This document shows, piece by piece, positions 16,435 through 25,159 of a stretch of DNA of 36,465 nt. A program made the translations under genes and the position numbers. Position 1 is the first letter of the stretch. Each line of letters opens with the position of its first letter. Below the pieces are notes generated by a model, which was not told where the DNA came from, ran no database searches, and saw only the letters and a program-made list of their open reading frames with translations. This DNA comes from Verrucomicrobiia bacterium (lineage in GTDB: Bacteria > Verrucomicrobiota > Verrucomicrobiia > Verrucomicrobiales > Akkermansiaceae): contig JAUIJB010000039.1 in the NCBI GenBank assembly GCA_030430455.1, forward strand, positions 1-36,465, given 5' to 3'.

Positions 16435-17897
16435 CAGGTGCACAGGAAGTGGAACGAGCCGGGCTTGAGGAACTGGGCGAGGACCTGGTGACCCTCGAGG
16501 AACTGGGGCGGGCGGGGCTCGGCGTGGGCGGCCGACTGCAGGCAGGTGACCAGCCGCCGGCGGTAGGCCTCCGGGGTGAAGGCGCCGAGTTGTCCGGGCC
16601 GGACGGTCGGGCGGGTCTCGGCGAGCGCCGCGGCGAGCCAGCCGGCGAGTCCCTCGCGGTGGGTGCCGCTTTCGACCAGCACCTCGCCGTGGGTCTTCGG
16701 GTCGGCGAGCTTGCGCAGCACCCGTCGCTGGAGGTCCTCCGGCAGGTTGCCGAAGTCGAGGTGGCCGCGGTGGCGCATCGCCGCGAACGACTTGTTGAGG
16801 AACTCGTTGGACATCGGCAGCCCGTAGAGCTCGAGGTTGCGCTGGAGCTCGCTGACGAGCCGCTGGCGCAGCCGCTCGAGGCCGACCCATTTTTCGGGAA
16901 CCAGCAGGCGGTCGTAGAGGCGCCCGGGCTGGATCCCCTCGAGCGCGAAGTCCTCGCCGAGGGTGGCGAGGTGGCGCCCGATCAGCGGCTTGCCGAGCGT
17001 CGCGGGCTCGAGGAAGCCGAGGCCGAAGCCCTCGCTGACCGAGGTGGTGACGAAGTGGGTCGCATGGCGGATCCAGCTGGCGAAGGTCTTGCCGGCGCGC
17101 GGCGCCGGGGCGAGCCGCTCGACGGCCCCGAGCATCACCGGCAGGCCGGTCTCCTCGGCGTAGTCGAGCCAGTCCCGGTGGATCGGCTGCCAGCGCGGGT
17201 TGGCCGGAGCCAGGGTGGTGGCGAAGCGGGTGCCGGCGGGGCTGAGGCGGGCGAGCAGGAACAACTCGCCGAGGTTCTTGCGGCGGATGCCACGGACCGG
17301 ATAGAGCAGCAGCGGGTGTTCGGGCCGGCGGGTCGGCGGCTTGGTGCGCGCCGGCATGGTGATGGCGTTGGGCAGGACGTCCGCCTGTCCCGGGGGGAGC
17401 CCCGCGGCGACAAGCTGCCGGGCGTTGCGCGAGTTGATGAAGGCGTGGCGGATCTGCGGCGCGATCGGATAGATCGCATCCGGGTCGACGATCGCCGCGT
17501 GGTGCTCCGGCCTGCCGTCCTCGGCGAAGTCGTGGTGCTGGAGGACCATCGGGTCGCCCGACTCGGCGAGCCGCCGGACGAGCGAGGTGACGGTCGGGTT
17601 GATGCCGAGCGATGGATTGTGCAGGTGCCAGACGAACTCGCCCGAGCCGAACTCCTCGCGCACGGCGTTGCGCATGGAGCGGAGCAGCGACTCGGGCCTG
17701 ACCGGCTTGGCCGGCGGGTCGCGGTAGTCGAGCCGGGGGATGACCCGCACCGGCAGGCGGCGGCCGCTCTCGGGCTCGGATCCGCTGAGGATGAGGTGGC
17801 GGATGCCGGCCTTGCGGAGGCACTCGGCGGCGGTCTCGATGACGCGGGTCACGCCGCCGCGGCGGAGGTGGTAGTGGACGATGACGACGGTCTTCAT
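16434..17897 (-). CDS. GT4-type (GT-B fold) glycosyltransferase
   Basis: The N-terminal domain opens with a strand and a glycine loop (MKTVVIVHYHLRRGGVTRVIE). The C-terminal domain has LLLYPVRGIRRKNLG, the nucleotide-sugar binding Arg/Lys region, and the retaining-GT signature E-x7-E in SEGFGLGFLE (Glu289 and Glu297). The protein has 487 residues, longer than the usual 370-400; about 150 residues at the C-terminus are extra. It overlaps the GNAT upstream by 4 nt and the HAD downstream by 1 nt. In this operon it may add a second sugar, such as mannose or glucose, to glucosyl-3-phosphoglycerate or glucosylglycerate. The donor and acceptor cannot be read from sequence. Confidence 0.82.
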   Translation of the reverse strand: MKTVVIVHYHLRRGGVTRVIETAAECLRKAGIRHLILSGSEPESGRRLPVRVIPRLDYRDPPAKPVRPESLLRSMRNAVREEFGSGEFVWHLHNPSLGINPTVTSLVRRLAESGDPMVLQHHDFAEDGRPEHHAAIVDPDAIYPIAPQIRHAFINSRNARQLVAAGLPPGQADVLPNAITMPARTKPPTRRPEHPLLLYPVRGIRRKNLGELFLLARLSPAGTRFATTLAPANPRWQPIHRDWLDYAEETGLPVMLGAVERLAPAPRAGKTFASWIRHATHFVTTSVSEGFGLGFLEPATLGKPLIGRHLATLGEDFALEGIQPGRLYDRLLVPEKWVGLERLRQRLVSELQRNLELYGLPMSNEFLNKSFAAMRHRGHLDFGNLPEDLQRRVLRKLADPKTHGEVLVESGTHREGLAGWLAAALAETRPTVRPGQLGAFTPEAYRRRLVTCLQSAAHAEPRPPQFLEGHQVLAQFLKPGSFHFLCT

Positions 17898-18358
17898 CGG
17901 AGATCACCGGCGAGGGGTTTGACGAAGTGGTAGCCCCAGATCTCGAAGCCGAGGCGATGGTAGAGGCGGTGCGAGGGATGGTTCGAGGTGTAGCTGTCGA
18001 GCACCACCATGCGGCAGTCGCGTTCGCGCGCGAGGGCCACGAAGTGGTCCAGCAGGAGCGTGCCGACGCCGAGCGAGCGGTGCCCGGGGTGGACGACCAG
18101 GTTGTCGACCTCGAGGTAGCGGCCGGACCAGATCCGGGTGCCGATCCAGACCCCGGCGAAGCCCACCATGCGCCCGTCGAGGAAGGCGCCGTAGGGGTGG
18201 TAGTGGGGGTGGTCGGCGAGGATCGTGCGGAAACGCTCGACCAGCGTGCTGCCCGGGCAGTCCGGGTTGAGGTGGGCGAGCAGTCCGGTCGCCGCGAGGT
18301 GGTCGTCCTCGCCGAGCAGGCGGATCGCGATGTCGGCGGCGGACGATTCCTTGTTCAC
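17894..18358 (-). CDS. GNAT-family N-acetyltransferase
   Basis: A compact GNAT domain of 154 residues has strand VDNLVVHPGHRS, the acetyl-CoA pyrophosphate loop HRSLGVGTLLLDH, and the C-terminal YTSNHPSHRLYHRLGFE with the usual Tyr. It overlaps gpgS upstream (ATGA) and the glycosyltransferase downstream (ATGA), so it belongs to the same translational unit. It could acetylate the sugar product or a precursor. Substrate assignment from GNAT sequence alone is not reliable. Confidence 0.87.
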   Translation of the reverse strand: MNKESSAADIAIRLLGEDDHLAATGLLAHLNPDCPGSTLVERFRTILADHPHYHPYGAFLDGRMVGFAGVWIGTRIWSGRYLEVDNLVVHPGHRSLGVGTLLLDHFVALARERDCRMVVLDSYTSNHPSHRLYHRLGFEIWGYHFVKPLAGDLR

Positions 18359-19254
18359 GCTCTCTTCCTAGCGGATCGAGCGTGCGGGGGAAAGCGTTCC
18401 CGGTACTCCGGCAGGGTGTTCATCGGCGGGCGCTCGGCGACCTCCACCCCGGCATCCCCGATCCTCGCGAAGACCGCCTCGAGGATCTGCGACGACATCC
18501 GGCCGAGGTCGGCCAGCGAGCGGTTGCGGTGGACGCGCTCGTCGAGGTCGGTCTGGGCGATCGAGCCGACGCCGAACTGGCGCAGGACATCGACGAGGTG
18601 GGCGGTCTCGACGCCGTAGCCGGCGGGAAAGGGGAGCGCCTCGAGGATCGAGCGGCGCGCGGCGTACTCGCCGGCGAGCGGCTGGTGGAGCGAGACGAGC
18701 TCGGGGAAGAAGCGGGCCAGCAGCGGGCGCACGAGGATCTCGGTCACCCGGCCGCCCCCGCGCGGGTCGACCCCCTCGGCCGCCAGCAGCGGGCGCTCGT
18801 AGTAGCCCTTGACGTAGCCGATCCCGGGGTGCTCGAGCAGCGGGCCGATGGTGCCGGTGACGAAGCGCGGGTGGAAGTTGCGGATGTCGCCGTCGACGAA
18901 GGCGAGGATGTCGCCGCGGCACTGGAACACGGCCTTCCAGAGGTTCTCGCCCTTGCCGACGCGGTGGCCCTGGAAGGGAAGGATGTCGGCGGCCGCGAAC
19001 ACCCGGGCGCCGGCGTCGGCGGCCAGCAGGGTGGTGCGGTCGGTCGAGCCCGAGTCGATGACAACCACCTCCTCGAGCAGGGGGTGGCGCTCGACCAGCT
19101 CATGGCGGACCTCCTCGACGATGCGGGCGATCGTTCCCTCCTCGTTGAGGGTCGGGATGCACAGTGACACCCGGCTGCCGTGGCGGTCCCGCGCCGCGAT
19201 CAGGCGGGCGGGGTCGGCGAAGTCGCGATGGTGGAAGCTGCGGATGCCGGACAT
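18355..19254 (-). CDS. gpgS: Glucosyl-3-phosphoglycerate synthase (GT81)
   Basis: The sequence follows the actinobacterial and archaeal GpgS pattern closely: RSFHHRDF at the N-terminus, CIPTLNEEGTI, VVVIDSGSTDRT and GKGENLWKA. The metal motif region is ILAFVDGDIRNFHPRFVTG (DGD at 121-123 for the usual DAD). GGGRVTEILVRPLL, QPLAGEYAARR, GYGVE and a His near 242 (DERVHRN) follow. The enzyme transfers glucose from an NDP-glucose to 3-phosphoglycerate, the first step to glucosylglycerate. The ATG at 19254 gives 299 residues, in line with the family. A longer upstream extension belongs to the neighbouring DUF1080 gene's other frame. It starts 14 nt after the DUF1080 stop. Confidence 0.9.
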   Translation of the reverse strand: MSGIRSFHHRDFADPARLIAARDRHGSRVSLCIPTLNEEGTIARIVEEVRHELVERHPLLEEVVVIDSGSTDRTTLLAADAGARVFAAADILPFQGHRVGKGENLWKAVFQCRGDILAFVDGDIRNFHPRFVTGTIGPLLEHPGIGYVKGYYERPLLAAEGVDPRGGGRVTEILVRPLLARFFPELVSLHQPLAGEYAARRSILEALPFPAGYGVETAHLVDVLRQFGVGSIAQTDLDERVHRNRSLADLGRMSSQILEAVFARIGDAGVEVAERPPMNTLPEYRERFPPHARSARKRA

Positions 19255-19268
19255 GTTCCGGCGCCACG

Positions 19269-19997
19269 CTAGTCGTCGAGCTCGAGGATGTCGATGCGGC
19301 GGAACTGGATCGGGTGGGTTTCCGCCTGGATCGAGATCGTCCCCGAGTCCAGCGGCTTGCCATCCTTGCACTTCGCATCGCGGGCCTCGATGACCGGCTC
19401 GCCGTTGACGTGGCAGCGGATCAGCTTGGAGCCGTGGACCTCCAGCATGACTTCGACCCACTGGTCGCCGTCGAAGGTCGCGGACTTCGACTCGGTGATC
19501 CGCGCCTTGTTCGGCTCGCCGTCGATCATCACGGTCGGGCAGCCGACCATGATCAGGTTGGCAGTCGAGCGCGGGCCCTCGCCGAGGCCGCCGAGCAGCT
19601 GGACCTCGATCGAGTCCGGGAAGGGCTGGTCCTTGTCCATCGATTCGGCCGACTGGCCGTGGATCATGACGCCGTTGTTGCGGTGGGCCCAGCCGGGGCC
19701 GCCATTGATCTGCTTGCCGATGAAGCGGTATTCCAACCGCAGCTTGTAGTGCGAGTATTCGCCGTCGTGGAACAGGTGGCCGAACTCGCCCTTGAACTTC
19801 TTCCAGTTCGAGTAGTCGACGGTGAGCATGCCGTCCTGGACGGTGAAGGTGTCACGCAGGTTCTTGCCCAGCTCGTGGCCGGCGAACTTGGGGGTCCAGC
19901 CGTCGAGGTCCTTGCCGTTGAAGAGCGGGACCCAGCCGTCCTCCGCGGAGAGCGGGGCGGCGAGGAGGAGGCAGGCGAAAATCGGGGCGAGTTTCAT
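19269..19997 (-). CDS. Secreted DUF1080 (3-keto-disaccharide hydrolase-type) protein
   Basis: A signal peptide (MKLAPIFACLLLAAPLSAEDG) is followed by a single concanavalin-like jelly roll. It carries the family hallmarks WVPLFNGKDLDGWTPK near the N-terminus, NGVMIHGQ, SIEVQLLGG and GTISIQAETHPIQFRRIDI at the C-terminus. Members of this family are abundant in Verrucomicrobiota and Planctomycetota, and some hydrolyse 3-keto-glycosides. It lies between the aldo/keto reductase and gpgS on the same strand. The product should act in the periplasm or outside the cell. Confidence 0.9.
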   Translation of the reverse strand: MKLAPIFACLLLAAPLSAEDGWVPLFNGKDLDGWTPKFAGHELGKNLRDTFTVQDGMLTVDYSNWKKFKGEFGHLFHDGEYSHYKLRLEYRFIGKQINGGPGWAHRNNGVMIHGQSAESMDKDQPFPDSIEVQLLGGLGEGPRSTANLIMVGCPTVMIDGEPNKARITESKSATFDGDQWVEVMLEVHGSKLIRCHVNGEPVIEARDAKCKDGKPLDSGTISIQAETHPIQFRRIDILELDD

Positions 19998-20035
19998 GGA
20001 GCCGCGGAGAGAACGTCCGTCGAGGGGGTGGTATT

Positions 20036-21052
20036 TCAGCCCTTTCGCTTCTTTTTCCGGGTGGTCGGGACGATCTCGTCGACCAGCGAGTGGATCGCGG
20101 GGTCGAGCGGCGGCAGCGCGACCGCGGCGAGCGAGTCCTCGAGCTGGGCGACGGTGCGCGCGCCGATGATGGCGGTGGTCACCGCCGGGTGGTCGAGCAC
20201 CCAGCGCAGCGCCAGGTGGTGGAGCGGGAGCTGGTGCTCGGCGGCGAGTTGCTGCAGCGCGCGGACGGTCTCGAGGCGGTCGCCGACCTCGTCGGCCTGG
20301 AGGAATCCCTCGTCGCGCGCGGCGCGCGATCCGGAGGGGATTTCGGCGCTGTACTTGCCGGTCAGCATGCCCTGGGCGAGCGGGCTGAACACCGCCGAGC
20401 CGATGCCCTTCTCGACCAGCCAGTCGTGGATCCCCTCTTCCTCGGGCCAGCGCCGCAGGATCGAGAACGGCGGCTGGTAGACCACGCAGCGCACGCCCAT
20501 TTCGGCGAGCAGCTTGACCGCCCGGCGCAGCCGCTTGAGGGGGTACTTCGAGAGTCCGACGTAGAGGGCCCGGCCCGAGTGCACCGCGGTGGCCAGCGCC
20601 GACATGGTCTCCTCGAGGCGGGTCTCCTTGTCCGGGCAGTGGGAGTAGAAGATGTCGACGTAGTCGAGCCGCAGCCGGCGCAGCGACTGGTCGAGCGAGG
20701 CCAGCAGGTGCTTGCGCGAGCCGTTGCCGCCGTGGGGGCCGTCCCACATCGGGTGGCCGGCCTTGGTCGAGATGACCAGCTCGTCGCGGTGGCAGCTGAA
20801 GTCCTCGGCGAGGATGCGGCCGGCGTTCTCCTCGCTGCTGCCGGGGGGCGGGCCGTAGTTGTTGGCGAGGTCGAAGTGGGTCACGCCGAGGTCAAAGGCG
20901 CGGCGCAGGATGGCGCGGGCCTCGTCCGGGTCGTCGACGTGGCCGAAGTTGTGCCACAAGCCGAGCGACAGGGCGGGCAGCAGGAGTCCGGAGTCGCCGC
21001 AGCGCCGGTAGGGCATGCGGCCGTCGTAGCGGGCGGGGTCGGCGGAGTGCAT
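20036..21052 (-). CDS. Aldo/keto reductase, YghZ/Gpr-like
   Basis: The protein aligns end to end with the YghZ type (L-glyceraldehyde-3-phosphate reductase). Visible segments are ADPARYDGRMPYRRCGDSGL, LSLGLWHNFG, FDLANNYGPPPGSSEENAG with catalytic Asp and Tyr, STKAGHPMWDGPHG with catalytic Lys, and FYSHCPD with His. Residues near IIGARTVAQLEDS bind NADP(H). The tail is very basic (RKKKRKG). The ATG at 21052 is supported because homologues begin with the same ADPxRY block. The gene starts 16 nt after the protease gene and probably shares its transcript. Confidence 0.93.
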   Translation of the reverse strand: MHSADPARYDGRMPYRRCGDSGLLLPALSLGLWHNFGHVDDPDEARAILRRAFDLGVTHFDLANNYGPPPGSSEENAGRILAEDFSCHRDELVISTKAGHPMWDGPHGGNGSRKHLLASLDQSLRRLRLDYVDIFYSHCPDKETRLEETMSALATAVHSGRALYVGLSKYPLKRLRRAVKLLAEMGVRCVVYQPPFSILRRWPEEEGIHDWLVEKGIGSAVFSPLAQGMLTGKYSAEIPSGSRAARDEGFLQADEVGDRLETVRALQQLAAEHQLPLHHLALRWVLDHPAVTTAIIGARTVAQLEDSLAAVALPPLDPAIHSLVDEIVPTTRKKKRKG

Positions 21053-21068
21053 CGGGAGCAGCTTGGAT

Positions 21069-22343
21069 TCAGAGGGACTTCAGGGCGCGCAGCCGATCGA
21101 GCATCGGCGGGTGCGAGTAGTCGAGCAGGACCCGCAGGCGGTGCGGCGTCAGGTTGGCGAGGTTCTTGGCCGAGAGCTTCTTGAGTGCGGCGACGAGCGG
21201 GGCGGGGTCGTCCATCGCCCGCGCCGCGTAGGCGTCGGCCTCGAACTCGTGGCGCCGCGACCAGGCGTTGGCGGCGACGCCGAGCAGGCGGCTGGCCGGG
21301 ATGAAGAGGATGCCGAAGAGGACCAGGCCGACGTGCGGCGAGATCGTCGCCACCCCGAAGGCATCGAAGAGCTGGCGGGCGAAGGCGCCGTCGCGGTCGA
21401 TCGCCAGGCCGAGCAGGAAGAACAGCAGCGCCGACTGGACGATCGACACCCCGAGCCGCTGGAGGATGTGGTGGCACTTGAAGTGGCCGATTTCGTGCGC
21501 CAGCACGGCGACCAGCTCGTCGTCCTCCTGCTCCTCGACGAGGGTGTCGTAGAGCGCGATCTTCTTGGTCCTGCCGATGCCGGTGAAGTAGGCGTTGGCC
21601 TTGGTCGAGCGCTTGGAGCCGTCCATCACCGAGATCTCGGCCAGCGGGAAGCCGCACTTGCGCGCCATGGCCTCGATCGACTCGCGCAGCGGGCCGTCGG
21701 CCATCGGCTCGAACTTGTTGAACAGGGGCAGGATGACGGCGGGGGCGAGCCACATCAGCAGCAATTGCACGGCGGTGAAGAGGATCCAGGCCCACAGCCA
21801 GGCCATCGGGACGTGGCCGAAGATCCAGATCAGCCCCGCGGCCAGCGGCAGGCCGAGGACCGCGGTGACCAGCAGCGACTTGACCTGGTCGGCGGCGAAG
21901 GTCGCCGGGGTGGTCTTGTTGAAGCCGAAGCGCTCCTCGATGACGAAGGTCGAGTAGATCGCCAGCGGCAGGCTGATCAGGTGGTGGCCGAGGAAGAGGA
22001 TCGAGAGGAAGGCGAGGCCGGCGAGGATCTCGTTGCCGGTCCAGCCGCGGGTCAGGCCATCGAGCCAGCCGAAGCCGCCGGCCATCCAGAACACCAGCAG
22101 CACGGTGAGGGAGTAGGCCGACTCGATGACGTCGAAGCGCGACGAGGCGCGGACGTATTCCTGGGACTTGGCGTAGCGCTCGGGATCGAAGACGTCACGG
22201 AACTCCTCGGGAAGCTCCGGGCTCAGCGCCCCGAGGTTGAGGAGGGTGGCGATGAAGTCGAGGTTCCAGAGCAGGATCAGGGCGATGATGATCGCGATGC
22301 CGACGGCGTTCCATTCCATGTCGCCGCGAGGATGCACCGGCAT
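21069..22343 (-). CDS. M48 (Ste24-type) membrane zinc protease
   Basis: Several membrane helices surround the zinc motif LAHEIGHFKCHH (HExxH at 283-287). The third ligand region HEFEADAYA lies at about 365-373. The N-terminal half has the CAAX-prenyl-protease-1 signature pattern (DPERYAKSQEYVRASSRF, then YSTFVIEERFGFNKTT). Family members cleave membrane or prenylated proteins in eukaryotes. The bacterial role is usually membrane protein quality control. The start could be the ATG at 22343 or the one at 22319, eight codons in; neither has a clear ribosome site. It diverges from the PBP2 gene. Confidence 0.92.
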   Translation of the reverse strand: MPVHPRGDMEWNAVGIAIIIALILLWNLDFIATLLNLGALSPELPEEFRDVFDPERYAKSQEYVRASSRFDVIESAYSLTVLLVFWMAGGFGWLDGLTRGWTGNEILAGLAFLSILFLGHHLISLPLAIYSTFVIEERFGFNKTTPATFAADQVKSLLVTAVLGLPLAAGLIWIFGHVPMAWLWAWILFTAVQLLLMWLAPAVILPLFNKFEPMADGPLRESIEAMARKCGFPLAEISVMDGSKRSTKANAYFTGIGRTKKIALYDTLVEEQEDDELVAVLAHEIGHFKCHHILQRLGVSIVQSALLFFLLGLAIDRDGAFARQLFDAFGVATISPHVGLVLFGILFIPASRLLGVAANAWSRRHEFEADAYAARAMDDPAPLVAALKKLSAKNLANLTPHRLRVLLDYSHPPMLDRLRALKSL

Positions 22344-22591
22344 CGCCGATGGGCAAGGGCGGGCTCCGTCCAGCGGGCACCGGCGGGGTGGGAGGCCGGC
22401 GGGGAGGTACGGCGGAGGGCGGAGGATCGCGGCGGGGCGACCCCCGGTAGGGGACGGGGGACCGGGGTGGGGCGACCCTCGGTCCTGGAAGGCTGGGAAG
22501 GCGAGGATGGGGCCCGATTCCTGCCGGGGATTGGGCGTTGCCGGGCCGCTCGCGAGGGGCTAGCTTTCCGCCCGACGTGGGGAACAACATC
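22344..22591. other. Divergent intergenic region between protease and PBP2 genes
   Basis: This 248-nt spacer has no supported gene. It is G-rich on the + strand and contains a four-tract quadruplex motif at 22450-22472. Promoters for both flanking genes must lie here, but I could not pick reliable -10/-35 boxes. Confidence 0.6.
22450..22472 (+). promoter_or_regulatory. Putative G-quadruplex motif
   Basis: Four G tracts are separated by AC, ACC and T, in the order GGGG, GGGGG, GGGG, GGGG. Very short loops and tracts of four or more G predict a stable intramolecular quadruplex on the + strand. It lies 119 nt before the PBP2 start and would be in the 5' untranslated RNA if transcription starts upstream of it. 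Confidence 0.7.
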
Positions 22592-24583
22592 ATGCTAGCC
22601 GTCGCCGGGTGCCTGAGCCTGGCGGCCCTGGGTGCCCAGGAACTGGCCTCGGCCGTCCCGGCGGGGGGGCAGCCGGCGCCCCTGCGCGGTGCCGAGGATG
22701 CCTCGATCTTCACCCGCCGCAACGCCCGCACGATCGCCCAGGAGATCCCCGCCCCGCGCGGCCAGATCACCGACCGCGAGGGCGAGCCGCTGGCGCAGTC
22801 GCGGATCGCCTACCAGCTGGCGCTCCAGTTCGAGCAGTTCGAGCGCGAGGACCGCGACCTGATCCTGGCCTGGGCGAAGAAGCGGCTCGAGGCGGCGGAG
22901 GCCCTGGTCGAGGGCTTGCACCTCCCGACGGACGACGAGGTGTTCTCGCACTACCGCCACCGCCGCTGGCTGCCGCTCTACCTGTCGAGCCACCTCGACG
23001 AGGAAGAGCACGGCCGGCTGGTGACCCAGCTCCCGCGCGGGCTGATCCTGCAGCCGGTCTACGAGCGCTACTATCCCGAGAAGACGCTCGCCGCCCACAT
23101 CATCGGCTACACCGGCAGCGTCGGGCCGCTCGAGACCGGCCCGATCAACCAGAACGAGCCGATGTTCGAGGAGATCGAGGGCCGCTCGGGATTCGAGAAG
23201 TTCTACGACAACGAGCTGACCGGTCGCCCCGGGACCAAGCGGCTGATCTTCGACGAGAACGGCAACAAGCTCCTCGAGGAGCAGACCCGCCGGCCGCGCC
23301 CGGGCGGGACCGTGGTTTCCACCCTCAACCTGCGCTGGCAGAAGCAGGCCGAGAAGGTGCTCGAGCAGAAGGCCCGGCGCGGCGCGATGGTGGTGATCGA
23401 TGCGGTCACCGGCGAGGTGCTCGCGATGGCCTCGAAGCCCTCCTTCGACCTCAACGACTGGATCCCGGGCATCAGCCAGGAGGCGCTTGACGAGTTGCAG
23501 GAGGACGACGGCCGGCCGCTCTTCGCGAGGGCCTTCCAGGGGGCCTACCCGCCGGCCTCCTCGTTCAAGCCGATCGTCGCGCTGGCGGCGCTGAACGACG
23601 ACACGATCACCCGCAACTCGACTGTCTACTGCCCGGCCTTCATCCAGTACGGCAACCACAAGCTGTGGAACTGGTCGCGCTCCGAGTATGGCGACCTGAG
23701 CGTGGTGTCGGCGATCAAGTGGTCGAACAACCCGTGGTTCGCCCAGGTCGGCAACCGGGTCGGCTCGGGAACCTTCCTCGGTCTCGCCCGGCGGCTCGGC
23801 TTCGGCTCGACCTCGGGCCTGCCGCTGATCGGCGAGGAGGACGGCCTGGTCCCGAGCCGCGACTGGGTGCTGAAGAACTACAAGCGCCCGATCACCGAGG
23901 GCGACGCCGCCAACTGGTCGATCGGCCAGGGCGCGGTGCTGGCGACGCCACTGCAGGTCGCGCAGGCGATGGCCGGCATCGCCAACGGCGGCGCCCTGCC
24001 GAAGCTCCACCTGGTGATGCAGGTGCAGGACCCCTACGGGCGCGTGATCCGCACCGCCCAGCCGGAGCGTCGCCACTGGCTCGGCGTCGACCCGGAGGCC
24101 GTCGACATCGTCCGCGAGGGCATGCACGAGGTGGTCAGCGGCGGCACCGGGCGGAGTGCCGGACTCGGCTGGACCGAGGTCTGCGGCAAGACGGGCACCG
24201 GCCAGTGGGGGCCGCCGTCGAAGGAGCAGGGCGTGGCCTGGTTCGCCGGATTCCTGCCCTACGACCAGCCGCGCCTCGCCTTTGCCTGCCTCTACGAGGG
24301 CCGCCCGCACCAGAAGGTCAGCGGCTCGCGCAATGCCTGCCCGATGGTCCCGGCCTTCTTCAACCCGCTGCGCGAGGAGATCGAGGAGATGATCGCCCCG
24401 GCGCCGAAGGCGCTGGTCATCGAGGAAATCGAGGAGGGAGTGGATCCGGAGGAGGCTGCCGAACCCGAGGGGGTGCTGCGGGCGATCCCGGTGGACCCGC
24501 TCGACCCGGCGGCGGAGATCGAGGACGAGGAGATTCCGCGGGCGCTCGAGGTGCTGCCCGAGGACATCAATCCGAACCCCTGA
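22592..24583 (+). CDS. mrdA: Penicillin-binding protein 2, class B transpeptidase
   Basis: A dimerisation region (about 50-240, IPAPRGQITDREGEPLAQS and HIIGYTG) precedes a transpeptidase domain. Its motifs are SxxK in YPPASSFKP (Ser323), SxN in KWSNNPWF (Ser378) and KTG in CGKTGTGQ (533-535). The enzyme crosslinks peptidoglycan, normally with RodA for elongation. Two oddities stand out. The N-terminus from the ATG at 22592 (MLAVAGCLSLAALGAQELASA) is short and lacks the basic residues of a typical anchor. The C-terminal 65 residues are an acidic Glu/Pro tail. An in-frame ATG at 22538 would add MPGRSRG and might supply the positive charge. No rodA, mreB or mreC lies in this window. Confidence 0.92.
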   Translation: MLAVAGCLSLAALGAQELASAVPAGGQPAPLRGAEDASIFTRRNARTIAQEIPAPRGQITDREGEPLAQSRIAYQLALQFEQFEREDRDLILAWAKKRLEAAEALVEGLHLPTDDEVFSHYRHRRWLPLYLSSHLDEEEHGRLVTQLPRGLILQPVYERYYPEKTLAAHIIGYTGSVGPLETGPINQNEPMFEEIEGRSGFEKFYDNELTGRPGTKRLIFDENGNKLLEEQTRRPRPGGTVVSTLNLRWQKQAEKVLEQKARRGAMVVIDAVTGEVLAMASKPSFDLNDWIPGISQEALDELQEDDGRPLFARAFQGAYPPASSFKPIVALAALNDDTITRNSTVYCPAFIQYGNHKLWNWSRSEYGDLSVVSAIKWSNNPWFAQVGNRVGSGTFLGLARRLGFGSTSGLPLIGEEDGLVPSRDWVLKNYKRPITEGDAANWSIGQGAVLATPLQVAQAMAGIANGGALPKLHLVMQVQDPYGRVIRTAQPERRHWLGVDPEAVDIVREGMHEVVSGGTGRSAGLGWTEVCGKTGTGQWGPPSKEQGVAWFAGFLPYDQPRLAFACLYEGRPHQKVSGSRNACPMVPAFFNPLREEIEEMIAPAPKALVIEEIEEGVDPEEAAEPEGVLRAIPVDPLDPAAEIEDEEIPRALEVLPEDINPNP

Positions 24584-24695
24584 GATCGGACGGTTTCGAC
24601 GCTGGACGTCGGCGGCGGATGCGATCAAACACGGCGCTGACATCCGGCCGGCGCGCCCGGCCCCAACGCCCAACGCCCCATACCCGAAACGACTC

Positions 24696-25136
24696 ATGGA
24701 CATCCAGATCGCCGCCCTTTGTGACTTCGCCGCCGACTACAACGGCAAGCTCGTCATCTCCGGAACCTTCGACACCCTTGCAGCACGCGCCCTGCCGGTG
24801 GTCCACCCGATGTGCTCGCTGGCGATCCGCTTCTGCTTCACCCAGGAGGACGTCGGCCGCCACAAGCTCTCGATCAACCTGATCGACGAGGACGGTGAGT
24901 CGCTCGACCCGAAGAACATGCCGATCGAGCCGGAGTTCGACGTCAAGCTTCCCGACAACGTCCCATTCCTGACCCGCAACCTGATCATGAACCTCCAGGG
25001 CCTGCGCTTCCCGAAGGACGGCATCTACTCGGTCGACATCGGCTGCGACGGTGAACTGCTTGCCCGCCTGCCGCTGCGCATCGCCAAGATGGCCGGCCAG
25101 GAAGGCCAGGAGGGCCGCGCCGTCCAGGGCGGCTGA
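24696..25136 (+). CDS. DUF6941-like conserved hypothetical protein
   Basis: A 146-residue cytoplasmic protein begins MDIQIAALCDFAADYNGKLVISGTFD and has a beta-rich body with NLIMNLQGLRFPKDGIYSVDI. The opening pattern (a column near CD, then a GKL-x-I-x-G-x-FD turn) is that of the small DUF6941 family, whose function is unknown. The last residues GQEGQEG come from a short repeated DNA unit. It stands alone between PBP2 and an SDR gene. Confidence 0.7.
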   Translation: MDIQIAALCDFAADYNGKLVISGTFDTLAARALPVVHPMCSLAIRFCFTQEDVGRHKLSINLIDEDGESLDPKNMPIEPEFDVKLPDNVPFLTRNLIMNLQGLRFPKDGIYSVDIGCDGELLARLPLRIAKMAGQEGQEGRAVQGG

Positions 25137-25159
25137 ACCCGCGGCAACCCGACCGGCCT

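Noticed and set aside
18355..19461. Longer GpgS starting at 19461
   Set aside because: The first 69 residues overlap the DUF1080 gene and have shadow-frame composition. Family members start near MSGIRSFHH.
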